Shown here piece after piece: positions 6,687-7,957 of a stretch of DNA of 7,957 bases. The position numbers were made by a program, and so were the translations under genes. Every line of letters begins with the position of its first letter. Within the stretch, counting starts at the first letter, position 1. The notes beneath the pieces are model-generated. The model searched no databases, was not told where the DNA came from, and worked only from the letters and a program-made list of their open reading frames with translations. The stretch is from assembly GCA_900554495.1 (NCBI GenBank), contig USHR01000083.1:1-7957 (forward strand), written 5' to 3'. Origin of the DNA: an uncultured Collinsella sp. (GTDB taxonomy: Bacteria > Actinomycetota > Coriobacteriia > Coriobacteriales > Coriobacteriaceae).

Positions 6687-6783
6687 GCAGTCCTCCTGTC
6701 TGGTACGCCGCCGTGCTCTGTGAGTCGGTGATACGTCGATCTGCAGCGCTCGCGCAGCGGCATTGAAAATACTGATTTAATGT

Positions 6784-6805
6784 AGCGCATCGAGCGCATC
6801 GATGC
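6784..6805. promoter_or_regulatory. Tandem 9-mer plus palindrome upstream of purH
   Basis: AGCGCATCG occurs twice head-to-tail (6784-6792 and 6793-6801), and the second copy runs into the perfect 10-bp palindrome GCATCGATGC (6796-6805). It lies about 100 bp upstream of purH in the divergent spacer shared with the GNAT gene. The placement suits an operator for either gene. I could not place a convincing -35/-10 pair next to it. Confidence 0.4.
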
Positions 6806-6855
6806 ACTCCGCAACGGGCGCATGTGCAGAAAAAGTTTGTGAGCAGAGGGGATGG

Positions 6856-6869
6856 GCCCGGCACCGGGC
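6856..6869. promoter_or_regulatory. GCCCGG-CA-CCGGGC inverted repeat in purH/GNAT spacer
   Basis: Six perfectly complementary bases on each side of a 2-bp centre, 95 bp before the GNAT start. As DNA this is a strong 14-bp interrupted palindrome and possible protein-binding site; as RNA the loop would be too small without opening inner pairs. No T-tract follows. GC-rich chance symmetry is possible. Confidence 0.35.
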
Positions 6870-6963
6870 ACGGTGAGTTCATGGAACACAGGGGCACCAT
6901 AATTAGATGCCAATAGCGTGGTAGAACTGTGCTCGATATGCATCCGCAAAAGAAAGAGGCACC

Positions 6964-7605
6964 ATGGTCTCGCGGGTTCTCTACCGACCGTTTGATACCG
7001 AAGACTTCGACGCCATCGCGCTGATTCTGCAGCAGCTTTGGCATAACAATTCGGATAACGATGAGTACAACCGCCTTGAGGCCGCGTGCGACCTCGCCTA
7101 TTGCCTTTCATCATCGACGTTTTCGCAGGTTGCCGTAATCGACGGTCAGGCGCGTGGCATTTCGCTCGCGCGTGCGGGACAGAGCTCCGGCGCCACTATC
7201 AACGAGCATTGGATGGATACCGAACGCGCGCTGCTATCGCAGATGCGTGAGCTAGAGCCCGATGCGTGCGCCGAGTATCTCTCGTTTGTGCGCGCAACCA
7301 TCCGAACCAACAACCGCCTGCTCGAGAGCAGCCCGTTGCCGCACGACAACGAGGTCACGCTGCTTGCCGTGGATCGCGATGTCCATGGCCTGGGCGTTGG
7401 CACGGTTCTGCTCGATGCCGCGGTCTCGCACCTGTCCTCGCTTGGAGCGACGAGGGCGCACCTGTACACCGACTCCAACTGCTCGTGGAAGTTCTACGAG
7501 CTGCACGGCTTTAAGCGCACGGCCACGCACCGCGCCAACCGCGAAGAGCGCCGTCACGACATGCCGCGCGAAAGCTTCCTCTACGAACTCGACCTAACAG
7601 CCTAA
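6964..7605 (+). CDS. GNAT family N-acetyltransferase
   Basis: A 213-residue soluble protein with the Gcn5-related acetyltransferase fold at its C-terminus. The core is EVTLLAVDRDVHGLGVGTVLLDAAVSHL (130-157). H141-G-L-G-V-G146 matches the acetyl-CoA pyrophosphate-binding loop (Q/R-x-x-G-x-G/A, with H in place of Q/R). It is followed by ATRAHLYTDSNCSWKFYELHGFKRT (162-186), the usual last helix and strand with a conserved Y178 and GF pair. The N-terminus (VLYRPFDTEDFDAIALIL) is the normal first strand and helix. A helical insertion at about 76-128 makes it longer than a minimal GNAT of about 150 residues. It should transfer acetyl from acetyl-CoA to an amine, but the acceptor is unknown. ATG at 6964 follows AAGAGG (6954-6959) with a 4-nt spacer. 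It is divergent from purH, with no evident functional link. Confidence 0.9.
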   Translation: MVSRVLYRPFDTEDFDAIALILQQLWHNNSDNDEYNRLEAACDLAYCLSSSTFSQVAVIDGQARGISLARAGQSSGATINEHWMDTERALLSQMRELEPDACAEYLSFVRATIRTNNRLLESSPLPHDNEVTLLAVDRDVHGLGVGTVLLDAAVSHLSSLGATRAHLYTDSNCSWKFYELHGFKRTATHRANREERRHDMPRESFLYELDLTA

Positions 7606-7606
7606 A

Positions 7607-7693
7607 CCCGGCAGTTAGGGACGTTCCTGTTGTGCCGGCACCCCGGGACACTCCTTGGCAGCAACCACACCTAGTTGTTGGGGACATTCTTGG
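7607..7693. repeat. REP-like palindromic cluster after the GNAT gene
   Basis: Three degenerate copies of GGGAC(G/A)(T/C)TC(C/T)T lie at 7618-7628, 7645-7655 and 7681-7691. The first is nearly self-complementary (AGGGACGTTCCT, 7617-7628) and is enclosed by CCGGCA (7608-7613) and TGCCGG (7633-7638), with a perfect palindrome GTGCCGGCAC at 7632-7641. It starts right after the GNAT stop and could act as its transcript 3' end, but no T-tract follows. The layout resembles REP-type elements mobilised by RAYT transposases; that link is inference. Confidence 0.5.
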
Positions 7694-7957
7694 GTAACAC
7701 AGTCGACGAAACCCTCGTTGGCGTCGCCCTATAGAGGGGTCTGCAAATAGCTGTGGGCAAAAAACATCAAATATGAGTACTGTTACCTTTTTAGTAGCAG
7801 CGATTTGGGGCATTTTAGAGGCTTTTAGACATAGCAGCCAGTCAGGCGAGCTGACGTATTTCCACAAATGTTCAATAAAATGGGCCCCTAACGAGAGATA
7901 ATGGCTTATAGGACAAAATGTGTGTCTGCTTTAGGGGCATCGGCGCAGGTCGATGCC
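7694..7957. other. Intergenic region without a convincing gene
   Basis: No supported coding region exists here on either strand. The stretch from about 7740 is AT-richer than the genes. Visible structure: a possible imperfect hairpin at 7704-7726 (CGACG with CGTCG), TTTTAGA twice (7813-7819 and 7823-7829), a GTCAG-5-CTGAC hairpin (7841-7855), and the overlapping inverted repeats at 7884-7957. An ATG at 7901 opens 19 codons that run off the window end but lacks a good ribosome site, so I do not call it a gene. The region may be the leader of a plus-strand gene lying outside the window, or an interspersed repeat. Confidence 0.55.
7884..7957 (+). other. Overlapping inverted repeats, possible alternative RNA folds
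   Basis: GCCCCTAA (7884-7891) pairs perfectly with TTAGGGGC (7931-7938). Within it, ATAA/TTAT (7898-7901, 7906-7909) and GGACA/TGTCT (7911-7915, 7923-7927, one G-T) could make two inner hairpins, giving a three-way junction. GGCATCG (7936-7942) also pairs perfectly with CGATGCC (7951-7957) and shares 7936-7938 with the closing stem, so the two folds compete. The window ends exactly at the last arm. I do not recognise a known riboswitch. Confidence 0.4.

Noticed and set aside
5082..6731. 549-codon plus-strand open frame opposite purH
   Set aside because: It mirrors purH almost end to end, and purH is unambiguous. The translation is low-complexity, rich in G, A, L and V, as expected of a shadow frame.
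6687..6963. Purine riboswitch or convincing sigma-70 promoter upstream of purH
   Set aside because: I looked for the conserved purine-riboswitch core and for consensus hexamers with 16-18 bp spacing on the purH strand and found neither convincingly.
7511..7867. 118-codon minus-strand open frame at the right side
   Set aside because: It needs a TTG start with no ribosome site, its second half is antisense to the GNAT gene, and it crosses the REP-like cluster. The first 40 residues look slightly protein-like, so it may be a remnant, but that is not supportable.
7884..7938. Self-cleaving ribozyme (hammerhead or twister) at the right edge
   Set aside because: The CCCCTAAC start and paired GGGG recalled these folds, but the CTGATGA/GAAA core and the twister core sequence are both absent.
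7901..7957. ATG opening 19 codons to the window end (plus)
   Set aside because: Only weak GAGAG precedes it, the product start is unrecognised, and the stretch lies inside overlapping inverted repeats. Sequence beyond the edge is needed.

Overview
The window looks like chromosomal DNA of a GC-rich, gut-type actinobacterium. A Coriobacteriia member such as Collinsella is my best guess, from codon style, AT-richer spacers and gene content. This is an impression, not a search result. The window holds seven protein-coding genes, one of them cut by the left edge. There are no tRNA or rRNA genes, no CRISPR array and no complete mobile element.

Layout. (1) At the left edge lies the N-terminal receiver domain of a two-component response regulator (minus strand, continuing outside the window). 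(2) A two-gene minus-strand operon follows. An ornithine cyclodeaminase/mu-crystallin family NAD(P)-dependent enzyme (1642-2676) comes first, then a fold-type I PLP aminotransferase (487-1617), and the operon ends in a good intrinsic terminator (424-459). (3) A PucR-family transcription regulator (2891-4072, plus) is divergent from this operon across an AT-rich control region of about 210 bp. (4) A minus-strand gene of unknown function (4091-4801) converges on it. (5) A non-coding stretch of about 200 nt holds three successive hairpins, one very long, downstream of purH. (6) purH (5079-6686, minus) encodes the bifunctional enzyme for the last two steps of IMP synthesis. (7) A divergent GNAT acetyltransferase gene (6964-7605, plus) is followed by 352 bp without a convincing gene. 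That stretch contains short REP-like repeats and, at the right edge, overlapping inverted repeats that could form alternative RNA structures.

How the genes may work together. The aminotransferase, OCD-type enzyme and PucR regulator look like one inducible amino-acid cassette. PucR-family activators of amino-acid genes are known (AdeR with alanine dehydrogenase and PutR with proline catabolism in Bacillus). A transaminase plus a mu-crystallin-type reductase could interconvert an amino acid and a cyclic or linear imine. The substrate cannot be read from sequence. purH and the GNAT gene look like ordinary chromosomal neighbours with no evident link to this cassette.

The most unusual sequence is non-coding: the long imperfect palindrome at 4934-5033 inside a hairpin-rich purH 3' region, the overlapping inverted repeats at 7884-7957, and a promoter that appears to be embedded in the purH-side terminator.
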